Positions 23,737-32,103 of a DNA stretch of 35,240 bases are shown piece by piece. Position 1 is the stretch's first letter; the number at the start of each line of letters is the position of its first letter. The notes under the pieces were generated by a model. The model was not told the origin of the DNA. It saw nothing but the letters and a program-made list of their open reading frames with translations, and ran no database searches. Source of the DNA: Cyanobacteria bacterium SIG32 (lineage in GTDB: Bacteria > Cyanobacteriota > Vampirovibrionia > Gastranaerophilales > Gastranaerophilaceae). Where the stretch lies: positions 1-35,240 of the forward strand of contig SUTY01000008.1 in NCBI GenBank assembly GCA_015152455.1, written 5' to 3'. A program made the translations under genes and the position numbers.

Positions 23737-24498
23737 ATGAAAAAAACTGTAAAAAACTTGATCACTTGGTCACCTAGTCACTTGATCACTTCCCCAAAAT
23801 CCGCTTTTACTTTGGCTGAAGTTCTAATCACCCTAGCAATTATTGGTGTCGTTGCGGCAATGACAATACCTACCTTGATAAGTAATTACAAAAAACAAGT
23901 TGTAGAAACAAAATTATCCAAATTCTACACCACAATGAATCAAGCTATTAGATTATCTGAAGTTGACAATGGTTCTATTTTGACCTGGAAAAGACTTGAA
24001 GTTGATGAAATCGTCGATAGTGAGGGAAACCAACAAAAAATAACAACAAATTCTCTAGAATGGTTTAACAAATACATTGCACCATATATAAAAATAGCAA
24101 AAGTCGAAGAAGTTGAAAACGACCGTGAGGGGAATATTTTGATTTATTTTCTTGATGGATCATTAGTAAGTATAGGAGCAAACAGTTGGTTATTCTATCC
24201 TGATGCAAAAGACTACAAGTCAAGTATTGGAACAGACGGATATGTAACAAGAGATACCGCAATATCTGGAAGTAAATATTTCACATTCCATTTTAACCCT
24301 CATAGTTCTTCACGCCACCATAAAGGAAAAGGGATGGAACCATATGGTGTTGGTTGCGACCTTTGTACCATAAAACATTTCAAAACTAGAGCTGACATTG
24401 GTTGCAGAAAAGATGCCACAAACGAAGCCGCATATTGTACAAAAGTCATCCAGTTAAACAACTGGAAAATTCCTAAGGATTATCCATTTGAATTTTAA
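23737..24498 (+). CDS. Pseudopilin with repeat-derived leader
   Basis: 253 residues. The N-terminal helix is FTLAEVLITLAIIGVVAAM, preceded by a 23-residue leader whose middle (LITWSPSHLITS) is encoded by GTGATCA-type repeats in inverse orientation. The residue before the cleavage site is Ala rather than the usual Gly. The globular part has a C-terminal cysteine-rich stretch, GVGCDLCTIKHF to CTKVIQLNNW, probably disulfide bonded. AAGGA lies eight bases before the ATG. Unlike the first pseudopilin it has no DUF1566-like tail. It probably belongs to a type II/IV-like secretion or pilus system encoded elsewhere. Confidence 0.88.
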   Translation: MKKTVKNLITWSPSHLITSPKSAFTLAEVLITLAIIGVVAAMTIPTLISNYKKQVVETKLSKFYTTMNQAIRLSEVDNGSILTWKRLEVDEIVDSEGNQQKITTNSLEWFNKYIAPYIKIAKVEEVENDREGNILIYFLDGSLVSIGANSWLFYPDAKDYKSSIGTDGYVTRDTAISGSKYFTFHFNPHSSSRHHKGKGMEPYGVGCDLCTIKHFKTRADIGCRKDATNEAAYCTKVIQLNNWKIPKDYPFEF

Positions 24499-24516
24499 AT
24501 AAATTGATACATTTAC

Positions 24517-24545
24517 TTGTTTTTGGAGTTATTGTTTTATATAAT
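24517..24545 (+). promoter_or_regulatory. Promoter of mscS
   Basis: TTGTTT (24517-24522), 17 bp, consensus TATAAT (24540-24545), placed 20 bp before the chosen mscS start. It overlaps a long inverted repeat described separately. Confidence 0.55.
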
Positions 24546-24560
24546 AACTCCAAAAGGAGT
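24521..24560 (+). promoter_or_regulatory. 13-bp inverted repeat across the mscS promoter and ribosome binding site
   Basis: TTTTGGAGTTATT (24521-24533) is perfectly complementary to AATAACTCCAAAA (24543-24555). Its right arm also forms an alternative hairpin ACTCC-AAAA-GGAGT (24547-24560) that covers the Shine-Dalgarno. It may be an operator around the -10 box or, in read-through mRNA, a switch between two hairpins. Confidence 0.5.
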
Positions 24561-24566
24561 ATGGAT

Positions 24567-25418
24567 ATGTTAACAGAAATTATGGGATTAGTAGATAAGT
24601 TTGAAACTGTTTTTAAAACTTTTAAACTTGACATTGTTTTGAGTGCAATCATTAACTTAATCATTATTGCAGTATTATTCAAACTAACAAATTTGTTTAT
24701 GCAAAAATTAAAAGAAAGAGCTGCAAAACAAGATTCTTCAGCCTTATCAAACCAATTAATTCCGATTTTGGATAAAATAATCAAGTTCTTAATTCTATTC
24801 TTCGTTATCGCTTCATTTTTACAAACCAACGGTTACTCAATAACATCTTTAATAGCAGGTTTTGGTATAACAGGTGTTGCAATAGGTTTTGCAGCCCAAC
24901 AAACCGTTGCAGATTTCTTCGGAACGCTTGCGATTATTGCAGACAAAATGTATAAAATCGGAGATTATATAAGTATTGCAGGAGTTGAAGGTACTGTAGA
25001 AGATGTAAATATGCTTTCGACAAAAATCAGAACTCTTGACGATTTTTTAGTTACTGTTCCAAACAATAACATATCTGGTGCTACAATTGTTAATATGTCA
25101 AAAGCTAAAAAACGCCGTATCAATGAAGTTTTTGGGGTAACTTATGACACAAGTAATGAAAAACTTCAAGAAGCAATGCAAATTATCAAAGATGTTTGTA
25201 ACGAACACAATAACGTAACAAAAGACACCAACGTATTCATTGAAACCTTGTCTGCAAGTTCAATTGATATAAGACTTCAAACTTACGTAAAAACAGGCGC
25301 TTTTGCAAATTTAGCAAAAGTTCGTTCTGAAGTCATTTTGGAAGTTGTAAAACGTTTTAGAGATGCGGAAATTGATTTTGCATTCCCATCACAATCCATT
25401 TATATCGAGAAAAAATGA
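24567..25418 (+). CDS. MscS-family small-conductance mechanosensitive channel
   Basis: Inner-membrane channel releasing solutes on hypo-osmotic shock. 283 residues: two or three helices at the front, the pore-lining TM3 region SLIAGFGITGVAIGFAAQQT, then the beta domain (IGDYISIAGVEGTVEDVNMLSTKIRTLDD-type, e.g. GTVEDVNMLSTKIRTLDD) and the C-terminal alpha/beta domain. The ORF track start at 24504 lies upstream of the promoter; the ATG at 24567 has AGGAG seven bases before it and is preferred. It overlaps rlmH by four bases (ATGA). Confidence 0.92.
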   Translation: MLTEIMGLVDKFETVFKTFKLDIVLSAIINLIIIAVLFKLTNLFMQKLKERAAKQDSSALSNQLIPILDKIIKFLILFFVIASFLQTNGYSITSLIAGFGITGVAIGFAAQQTVADFFGTLAIIADKMYKIGDYISIAGVEGTVEDVNMLSTKIRTLDDFLVTVPNNNISGATIVNMSKAKKRRINEVFGVTYDTSNEKLQEAMQIIKDVCNEHNNVTKDTNVFIETLSASSIDIRLQTYVKTGAFANLAKVRSEVILEVVKRFRDAEIDFAFPSQSIYIEKK

Positions 25419-25885
25419 ATATAAAAATAATCGCATTAGGAAAAATTAAAGAAAAATTTTTAAAAGACGGAATAGATGAATTTCTAAAACGTCTTGGACC
25501 TTATGCAAGCATTGAAGTTATAGAATTAGCACCTATTGAAATTAAAGACGAAAACTTAATCGAACGAGTTTTAGAACAAGAGGGTGAAAAAATACTTTCT
25601 CACATAAAACCTCAATCTTACGTTATTACATTAGAAATTCAAGGCAAAATGCTTTCTTCCGAAGAACTTGCTGAAAAAATTGCATCTTTAACTAACGACG
25701 GAATTGGTGAGATAATTTTCGTAATCGGTTCTTCTTGTGGAATTTCCAAAACTGTTTCAGCCAGAGCTAACTTTAAACTAAGCATGTCTAAAATGACATT
25801 TTTACATCAATTTGCAAGATTAATTTTGGTCGAACAAATTTATAGGGCATTCAAAATTATCAAAAAAGAAACATACCATAAATAG
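25415..25885 (+). CDS. rlmH: 23S rRNA pseudouridine-1915 N3-methyltransferase RlmH
   Basis: SPOUT methyltransferase acting on helix 69 of 23S rRNA in the assembled ribosome. 156 residues, the usual length, with the AdoMet site FVIGSSCGIS (usually FVIGGALGLS), the conserved LSMSKMTFLHQFARLILVEQ stretch and the C-terminal YRAFKI...TYHK. Start overlaps mscS by ATGA, so the two are translationally coupled. Confidence 0.95.
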   Translation: MNIKIIALGKIKEKFLKDGIDEFLKRLGPYASIEVIELAPIEIKDENLIERVLEQEGEKILSHIKPQSYVITLEIQGKMLSSEELAEKIASLTNDGIGEIIFVIGSSCGISKTVSARANFKLSMSKMTFLHQFARLILVEQIYRAFKIIKKETYHK

Positions 25886-25910
25886 CAAAAAAAATATTTA
25901 GGGTTTTTAT

Positions 25911-27785
25911 ATGAAAATCATGCATGTTGAAAAAGTAAAATTAAATACTCAAACATATTACACACAACAAAGAACCAAAAACAATGCTACAATTGCATTC
26001 CAATCAAATTCTAATTTACTGACTGCAAAATTAGAACAACTGGCAACATTAAATAAACCCTTTTTTTCTGGTAAAAATTACGAAATTGGACTTTCAACTG
26101 GGGAGTTAGTTGATAGGACATTGCCGTTTCATTTAACCGAAATCAATTTACTTTCTGAGGATTCTCCACAATACCAAAAACTAGAAAAAGGGGACAAATT
26201 AGCACTTGTTCATTTAGTTAAGGCTGCAAATATTATTGACGACATTGAATTACAACTTGATGATGAGAACAATGTCCCATTTCGTAATTATTTAGTACGA
26301 GAAATAGCTAAGGGCAATACAGATGCTACAAGAGCAAAACGTCTTTTTGATTCGCAAAGGGGAATTTTTGCACAAGATAAATTATTTCATCACTATTCTC
26401 TTGCAAAAGGATTAAACCAAGCCCCTGGGAGAGGGGTATATCCAAGAGATTTGGACGTTGTTGAATTTCACGAAACATTGAGAGAAATGCTAGAAAAAGG
26501 AATGGATGAAGAAGTCAAAAACATTTTAACTCAAAGAACTGTTGTCGTAAGAGATGGCAAATATTTAAAAGGAATTGACTATGTGGATAAATTTAAAACT
26601 GAATTCAGTATGGCTGCAGAACACTTAGAAAAAGCAGCCGAAGTTTCCACAAATAAAGATTTTAATGAATATCTAAGACTTCAAGCAGAGGCTTTTAAAA
26701 CTGCAGATCCTATGCTTGATGCAAAAGCTGATATAAAATGGGCAACATTACAAGATACACCATTAGATTTTACATTATCAAGAGAAAACTACGAAGATAA
26801 ATTTACACAAACAATATCAGAAAACGAAGAATTATCTGCTATGCTCAAAGAAAGAGGAATTACTCCAATTCCTAAAGATTTTTTAGGCGCAAGAGTTGCA
26901 ATTGTAGATAAAAAAGGTACAGAATTTTTAAAACAGGCAAAAGCGTTTATGCCAATTCTTGCTCAAATGATGCCATACAAAAACGAATACCAACAGGTTA
27001 TAACTACAGATAATAGCAAACAGACATCTGTTGATTTAGATTTGGTAATTGTTACAGGCGATTTAGGAGCAAGTAGAGGAAAACTTTCTGTCGCAAATAA
27101 TCTGCCAAATAGCGACAAATTGGCTCTTAGCTTAGGCGGTGGCTGCAGAAATGCGTATCACAAACAAATGCGTTTCGATAAAAGACAATTATTTGAAGCC
27201 TATACAGGAATCCTTGAAAATAAAGGCAAAAAATACATAACAGGCGAAAGTATGCATTATTTTACAGTTGGTCACGAAAATGCACACACGCTCGGACCTA
27301 AGAATGTGAAAAATCTTGGCAAATACAGAAATATTATCGAAGAAAATAAAGCTGACGTTGCTGCAATTGCCTTTGTTGATAAATTAACCCAACTAGGACT
27401 TTATTCTAAAAAAGAACGTGAAGGGATTTTACTATATTTTGTAACTCAAAACTTCTTACCAGCAAAACCTGATATGGCTATTGCTCATAGAGTTCGACAA
27501 GTAATGCAGGCAAAATATTTTGAAGAAAATGGTGTTTACAAATTAACAAGTGACGGAAAACTGAAGGTTGACCTCGAAAAAGTTGTACCTACTGCTCAAA
27601 AAATGCTTCAAGAAGTTATAAGAATTCAAGTTGATGATAGCTATGAAGCTGCAGAAGAATTTGTTAATAAGCACTTTGTCTGGACACCTACAATGCAAAG
27701 TATTTCAAAGCATCTTCGTTCGTCTTCCACATCTTTAAACTCATATATAAATACACCATTAGCTGACAAACTTGCTCGACAATAA
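25911..27785 (+). CDS. M49-like (DPP III-related) zinc metallopeptidase, long paralog
   Basis: 624 residues. The catalytic signature is VGHENAHTLGP with HExxH (H455-H459), and the third zinc ligand is in IIEENKAD (E477/E478). This HExxH...EExKAD layout with GP after the motif is that of bacterial relatives of dipeptidyl-peptidase III, which itself uses HExxGH. A 55-residue front (MKIMHVEKVKLN to NATIAFQSN) is absent from the next gene and resembles the leader of the HNH-like protein at 21317. No signal peptide, so probably cytosolic. It follows rlmH by 25 bp, likely in the same mRNA, and is a tandem duplicate of the following gene. Substrate unknown. Confidence 0.8.
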   Translation: MKIMHVEKVKLNTQTYYTQQRTKNNATIAFQSNSNLLTAKLEQLATLNKPFFSGKNYEIGLSTGELVDRTLPFHLTEINLLSEDSPQYQKLEKGDKLALVHLVKAANIIDDIELQLDDENNVPFRNYLVREIAKGNTDATRAKRLFDSQRGIFAQDKLFHHYSLAKGLNQAPGRGVYPRDLDVVEFHETLREMLEKGMDEEVKNILTQRTVVVRDGKYLKGIDYVDKFKTEFSMAAEHLEKAAEVSTNKDFNEYLRLQAEAFKTADPMLDAKADIKWATLQDTPLDFTLSRENYEDKFTQTISENEELSAMLKERGITPIPKDFLGARVAIVDKKGTEFLKQAKAFMPILAQMMPYKNEYQQVITTDNSKQTSVDLDLVIVTGDLGASRGKLSVANNLPNSDKLALSLGGGCRNAYHKQMRFDKRQLFEAYTGILENKGKKYITGESMHYFTVGHENAHTLGPKNVKNLGKYRNIIEENKADVAAIAFVDKLTQLGLYSKKEREGILLYFVTQNFLPAKPDMAIAHRVRQVMQAKYFEENGVYKLTSDGKLKVDLEKVVPTAQKMLQEVIRIQVDDSYEAAEEFVNKHFVWTPTMQSISKHLRSSSTSLNSYINTPLADKLARQ

Positions 27786-27808
27786 ATAATTCTACTTCAA
27801 ATGACTTA

Positions 27809-27838
27809 TTGCGGACAACCTTAAAATAATGCTATAAT
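27809..27838 (+). promoter_or_regulatory. Promoter of the second M49-like gene
   Basis: TTGCGG (27809-27814), 18 bp, consensus TATAAT (27833-27838) with extended -10 TG; the ATG is 25 bp further with AAGGAG. The second copy can therefore be expressed apart from the first. Confidence 0.7.
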
Positions 27839-27863
27839 TCGTATTATTAAAAGGAGAATTATT

Positions 27864-29585
27864 ATGAGAAATTTTGAGCTTAATTTATCAATGGAAGAAT
27901 TAGAAAAACGTACGCACAAAGATTATTTAATTACAAAGAAATTTTTAAAACCTGATTCTCCTGAATATCTTGAATTAGCAGATGGCGACAAACAAGCACT
28001 CAAACACTTGGTCAAAGCTGCAAACCATATCGGCAAAATTAATATGCAACTTGATTGTCATGATAACGTTGAATTTGAAGAATTCCTTGTTGAAGAAATT
28101 AAAAAAGGCAATAAACAAGCTGAATTAACCAAAATTCTTTTTGATGCCCAAAAAGGTATGAATGCAATTGACACAATGTCAACAAAAATCAATCTTGCAA
28201 AAGGGATTGAAGAATTACCAGGTAAAGGTGTCTATCCAAAAGATTTATCAAAAGCAGAATTTCACGAAATTTTAACAAGAATGATAAACGAAAACAAAAT
28301 TGATGAAGTTAAAAAAATCTTAACTCAACGTTCTGTTGTTGAACGCAGAGGCGAATATTTAGTTGGTATAGACTACATAGACAAATTCAGATCCGAATTT
28401 GAACTTGCAGCCAGAGAATTAGAAAAAGCGGCCGAAGTTTCAACAAATGAAGATTTTAATGAATATTTAAGACTTCAAGCAAAAGCATTTTTAACAGCAG
28501 ATCCAATGCTTGACGCTTATGCTGATAAAAAATGGGCAACTTTACAAGATACACCACTAGAATTCACCATAACACGTGAAAATTACGAAGATGAAATGAC
28601 AGGCACAATCGTTGAAAACTCTGAGTTAAAAGAATTACTGGACAAACACGGAATATCTCCAACTCCAAAAGATTTTTTAGGTGGAAGAGTCGGCATAGTA
28701 AACAAACAAGGTACAGAAGCACTTATGGCAATAAAAAAATATCTTCCTGAAATTGCTAAAAATATGCCATTTGCTGATGAATACGAACAAAATATTTCAC
28801 CAGACAAAGATACAAAACAAACAATGGTTGACGTTGATATGGTTCAAGCATCAGGTGATGTCGGCGAATACAGAGGTGGAATCACTTTGGCAGAAAACTT
28901 ACCAAATGACGATAAACTTTCACTACAAATCGGTGGCGGACGCCGTAATGTTTACCACAGACAAATTCGCTTTGTTAGCGATATGAAAAAACTTCAAGAA
29001 AGACTAGATGAAATATTAGACAAAAATCAACATCAATATTACTTAAACGAAGCTGATCATTGGTTCACAATCGGACACGAAAACGCACACTCACTTGGAC
29101 CTAAAAAGGGTTGCGAAGGTCTTGGCAAATATAGAAACATTATTGAAGAAAACAAAGCAGATATGGGTGCATTAGCTTTTGTAGATTTACTCACAGAACT
29201 TGGAATGTATTCAGAAGAACAACGCAAACAAATGATAGTAACCTTTATTGCGGATAACTTCTTAAAATCTAAACCAACTCTAAGCCAAGCTCATAGAGTC
29301 AGAACTGTTATGCAAAACAATTATTTCGCAAATCGTGGAGCATACGAACTTGTTGACGGTAAAATACACGTTAATATCGATAAAGTCGTGCCTATTGCTA
29401 AAGAAATGCTTGCTGAAATTGTAAGAATTCAAATTAACGAGAAATTTGAAGAAGCTGAAAAATATGTAAACGATAATTTCATTTGGTCAGACAATATGGA
29501 GGTTATCGCACAAAAACTTCAAAAAATTAATAAAGCTCTTAACGGCAGACTTGAAACAAAACTTGCCGACGAATTAGCAAAATAA
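27864..29585 (+). CDS. M49-like (DPP III-related) zinc metallopeptidase, short paralog
   Basis: 573 residues, aligning to the preceding protein over nearly its whole length without gaps of note; long blocks such as DFNEYLRLQA and WATLQDTPL are identical. Zinc motif IGHENAHSLGP (H405-H409) and IIEENKAD (E428/E429) are intact, so both copies should bind metal. It lacks the 55-residue leader of its neighbour. AAGGAG ribosome binding site and its own promoter are present, and a convergent terminator follows. A peptidase acting on short peptides, perhaps taken up by an importer such as the one at 13526-17424, is a reasonable but unproven guess. Confidence 0.8.
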   Translation: MRNFELNLSMEELEKRTHKDYLITKKFLKPDSPEYLELADGDKQALKHLVKAANHIGKINMQLDCHDNVEFEEFLVEEIKKGNKQAELTKILFDAQKGMNAIDTMSTKINLAKGIEELPGKGVYPKDLSKAEFHEILTRMINENKIDEVKKILTQRSVVERRGEYLVGIDYIDKFRSEFELAARELEKAAEVSTNEDFNEYLRLQAKAFLTADPMLDAYADKKWATLQDTPLEFTITRENYEDEMTGTIVENSELKELLDKHGISPTPKDFLGGRVGIVNKQGTEALMAIKKYLPEIAKNMPFADEYEQNISPDKDTKQTMVDVDMVQASGDVGEYRGGITLAENLPNDDKLSLQIGGGRRNVYHRQIRFVSDMKKLQERLDEILDKNQHQYYLNEADHWFTIGHENAHSLGPKKGCEGLGKYRNIIEENKADMGALAFVDLLTELGMYSEEQRKQMIVTFIADNFLKSKPTLSQAHRVRTVMQNNYFANRGAYELVDGKIHVNIDKVVPIAKEMLAEIVRIQINEKFEEAEKYVNDNFIWSDNMEVIAQKLQKINKALNGRLETKLADELAK

Positions 29586-29609
29586 CAACAATTATAAAAT
29601 TCATAATCG

Positions 29610-29648
29610 AAATATCCTCTTGTTAACAAATAAAATAAGGGGATATTT
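29610..29648. terminator. Convergent terminator between the peptidase and folE2
   Basis: AAATATCCTCTT (29610-29621) and AAGGGGATATTT (29637-29648) form a 12-bp stem with one G-T pair; AT-rich runs flank both sides, so it can serve the plus-strand peptidase gene and minus-strand folE2. Confidence 0.75.
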
Positions 29649-29668
29649 TATTATCACATTTAAGCACA

Positions 29669-30451
29669 CTAATAACAAGTTTCTTTTTGATAAGCCCAAG
29701 CAGAATGATTATGAATACTTTCAAAGGCTTCACACTCAACTTCAAATTCTTTAACTAATGGATGTTGTCTAAGTTTTACAACAGATTCCCTTAAAACATC
29801 TTCTACAAATCTTGGATTTTCCCAGGCTTTTTCTGTTACAAATTTTTCGTCTTTTCGTTTCAATAACGGATAAAGTGGACAAGATGCACAACTTTCAATA
29901 AGTTCTATCAAATCTTCAATCCAAATTTGCTCTGTTTCATCATACGAAACTTTAACAGAAATCAAAGCTCTTTGGTTATGTGCGCCATAGTCAGAAATCT
30001 CTTTAGAACAAGGACACAACGTTGTCACAGGAACAACAACACCTAAAATAAATTTATATGCACCGTTTTCAATTCTGCCTTCAAAAGAACAATCATAACT
30101 CATTGAGGCAGTAAAACCGGTCACAGGAGCACTTTTTTCAATAAAATATTTGAATTTGAATTCAACTTCACCACTTTCGGCATGAAGTTTTTTCAAAATA
30201 GATTCAAGACACCCTTTAATATCGACACCTAAAAGATTTTTGGTTTGATATTGACTTAAGACTTCAACAAAACGTGACATGTGAGTCCCTTTGTATCTTT
30301 TAGGTAAAGATACATTCACACGTGCCTTTGCATACACAACCTGATTAGAATTATTTTTACGCTGAATAGTCAACGGCATAGCAATATGCTTAATCCCAAC
30401 CTTTTGTATATCAACTTCTCTTGTATCTTCCGAATTTTGAATATCTTTCAT
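29669..30451 (-). CDS. folE2: GTP cyclohydrolase FolE2 (type IB)
   Basis: Converts GTP to 7,8-dihydroneopterin triphosphate, the first step to folate and queuosine. 260 residues, the family length, with KARVNVSLPKRYKGTHMSRF near the front, the catalytic-site cysteine stretch VPVTTLCPCSKEISDYGAHNQ, and the C-terminal NPRFVEDVLRE and HNHSAWAY-like segments. FolE2 is the metal-flexible alternative to the zinc enzyme FolE. No Shine-Dalgarno precedes the ATG, and an extended -10 TGTTAGAAT lies only seven bases upstream, pointing to a leaderless mRNA. Confidence 0.94.
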   Translation of the reverse strand: MKDIQNSEDTREVDIQKVGIKHIAMPLTIQRKNNSNQVVYAKARVNVSLPKRYKGTHMSRFVEVLSQYQTKNLLGVDIKGCLESILKKLHAESGEVEFKFKYFIEKSAPVTGFTASMSYDCSFEGRIENGAYKFILGVVVPVTTLCPCSKEISDYGAHNQRALISVKVSYDETEQIWIEDLIELIESCASCPLYPLLKRKDEKFVTEKAWENPRFVEDVLRESVVKLRQHPLVKEFEVECEAFESIHNHSAWAYQKETCY

Positions 30452-30457
30452 ATAGAT

Positions 30458-30466
30458 ATTCTAACA
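30458..30466 (-). promoter_or_regulatory. Extended -10 element abutting the folE2 ATG
   Basis: Minus strand TGTTAGAAT ends seven bases before the ATG at 30451; the start site would coincide with the initiation codon. No good -35 is seen. Confidence 0.4.
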
Positions 30467-30474
30467 CAAAAGCA

Positions 30475-31206
30475 TTAATAGTAGTTTATTTTAAATCCCT
30501 CTTCTAATAAACGAGCACCACAACCCTGTCCATTAGAGTTATCTGTAGGCAAAACTTTTTGCCCTTTTTGTCCGCATAAAGTTGCATCTTCATGCCAAGG
30601 TGTCCACCAAGCTGGACCAGCATTGGAATCACCCCAAGGGAACATTAAAGGCAAGTGTTCATATCTATTTGTACTAACATCCATAACAAACATAAATAAA
30701 TCTTTTCCATAAGTATTAGGAGCAGCTAGACCATTTGTGTCCATCAAAAGTAACAATGCACCATAAACACTACCCAAACAAGATAATGATGAACCATCTG
30801 CAAAAATAACCGTATAAGGACTTAAAACATCATCAAAATCTACATTTGAACCATCAATACCATACATTTTTTCTGGCAAACATTCATTCTTTTGTTCACT
30901 TCCTCGGCAAGTTTTCATAACCTTAAATGTAGATTCAAACATATTATCAATATGAGTATAATCTTCATCAACAACGGCTTCAAGATAATAATCCTGAATA
31001 GGAGAACAGATACTTGATGTACAATATTCATCAACCAAATATAACCTAAAACCGTTCATAATCATTGAATATGTTTTAGCAAACTTGGTTTCAAATTGCC
31101 TTCTTTGAAAATCTGTAATTAATGTTGGTATCGTCATAGAAGCCACCATGCCTATGATCCCAAGCGTTATAAGAACTTCTGCTAACGTAAAACCCAGCTT
31201 TTTCAT
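30475..31206 (-). CDS. Pseudopilin with canonical short leader
   Basis: 243 residues starting MKKLGFTLAEVLITLGIIG: a short basic leader, Gly at the prepilin peptidase site, Phe+1 and Glu+5, as in standard type IV/II pseudopilins. The globular domain has several cysteines and ends GQGCGARLLEEGFKINYY, a tail pattern seen in related pseudopilins of this group. TAGGAG precedes the ATG. It has no G9 module or repeat-derived leader, so it is the useful contrast to the two plus-strand pseudopilins. folE2 lies 23 bp downstream. Confidence 0.9.
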   Translation of the reverse strand: MKKLGFTLAEVLITLGIIGMVASMTIPTLITDFQRRQFETKFAKTYSMIMNGFRLYLVDEYCTSSICSPIQDYYLEAVVDEDYTHIDNMFESTFKVMKTCRGSEQKNECLPEKMYGIDGSNVDFDDVLSPYTVIFADGSSLSCLGSVYGALLLLMDTNGLAAPNTYGKDLFMFVMDVSTNRYEHLPLMFPWGDSNAGPAWWTPWHEDATLCGQKGQKVLPTDNSNGQGCGARLLEEGFKINYY

Positions 31207-31287
31207 AATATACTCCTAATATATAAATTCCCAATTCAGAACAATTATAACATTTTTTCTTTATTAAACAAACAAAAATTTACAAAA

Positions 31288-31318
31288 TAAAAAAAAGACC
31301 TTGTGATATCCAAGGCCT
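31288..31318 (-). terminator. Terminator for the thioredoxin gene
   Basis: On the minus strand AGGCCTTG and CAAGGTCT form an 8-bp stem with one G-T pair, followed by eight or more T. It lies 100 bp after the thioredoxin stop; that 100-bp stretch has a small CTTTAT/ATAAAG hairpin but no gene. Confidence 0.8.
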
Positions 31319-31417
31319 ATCCGTTTAAATAAGAAGAGAGAGCTTTATACTATAATAAAGTCCCATTTCTTCTAAAAATTGCTAAATTTTAACGAAAATG
31401 TTTACATTACTTTACAA

Positions 31418-31882
31418 TTACTTTTCTGGAACTGAATCCAATAGTTTTCTAACACGCAAATAACGATCCAATTCTACTCTCATTTTTTTCAAATCAGCAT
31501 ATATAGAATTGCTTATGTGAACTCTGTTATCATACTTTGGATCAATAATGTATAACGTTGGATATCCACCCAAAGTAACATCTTCTACTAAAGTTTTATA
31601 ACGAGGATTTTCTGCGTTCAACATAACAACGTTATAGTCCTTTTTATAGATTGAACTAATTGTTTTGTATTTAGGCATAAACTTTAAACAATATCCACAC
31701 CAATCAACATAAAATAATGCTAACATTGGTTTGTCAGATACAACAGCATCTTCATATTTAATCCCTATATTATAATCTGACGGTTTGTGTTTTTGATTCA
31801 TAGTGCCGTAAGCATAAGCACCAACAGAAGCCAATACAACAACTAACAAAATACTTAAACCAATAATTATTTTCTTCTTCAT
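31418..31882 (-). CDS. Membrane-anchored thioredoxin-like protein
   Basis: 154 residues: an N-terminal signal-anchor (IIIGLSILLVVVLASVGAYAYG) and a periplasm-facing thioredoxin fold with redox motif WCGYC in LFYVDWCGYCLKFMPKY and the cis-Pro segment GGYPTLYII. The CGYC pair is unlike CGPC of cytosolic thioredoxin and fits extracytoplasmic reductases or oxidases. The ORF track start at 31936 is replaced by the ATG at 31882, which has GGGAGG six bases before it. Cysteine-rich pseudopilins next door are possible clients, an inference from context. Confidence 0.87.
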   Translation of the reverse strand: MKKKIIIGLSILLVVVLASVGAYAYGTMNQKHKPSDYNIGIKYEDAVVSDKPMLALFYVDWCGYCLKFMPKYKTISSIYKKDYNVVMLNAENPRYKTLVEDVTLGGYPTLYIIDPKYDNRVHISNSIYADLKKMRVELDRYLRVRKLLDSVPEK

Positions 31883-32018
31883 ATTATCCTCCCTCACATA
31901 TAAATAATACAACAAAAAATACTGATATAAAAGCATTTTTCAAGATTTTTGAAAAATTCAACTTAATATTTCTTAATAATATGTTAAAAATGTTATATAT
32001 TTGGGTATATATAAAGTA

Positions 32019-32069
32019 TATACTATTTGTGTTAATCTTGTGTTTACCTTTACTTGCAAAAAGCAAGTA
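32019..32069 (+). promoter_or_regulatory. Possible -10 box and leader hairpin of the sigma factor gene
   Basis: TATACT (32019-32024) is a plausible -10. The following leader contains the perfect hairpin TACTTGC-AAAAA-GCAAGTA (32051-32069), 22 bp before the Shine-Dalgarno, which may influence mRNA stability or translation. Confidence 0.45.
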
Positions 32070-32103
32070 CAAAATTCGTGTTAAGAAGAAGAGGAGTTTT
32101 AGA

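Noticed and set aside
24504-24566. Longer start of the MscS ORF
   Set aside because: It would begin before the predicted promoter and read through the inverted repeat; ATG 24567 has proper spacing to AGGAG.
31981-32103. 41-residue hydrophobic extension of the sigma factor ORF
   Set aside because: No ribosome binding site at 31981, hydrophobic sequence not expected on a sigma factor, and AGGAG precedes ATG 32104.
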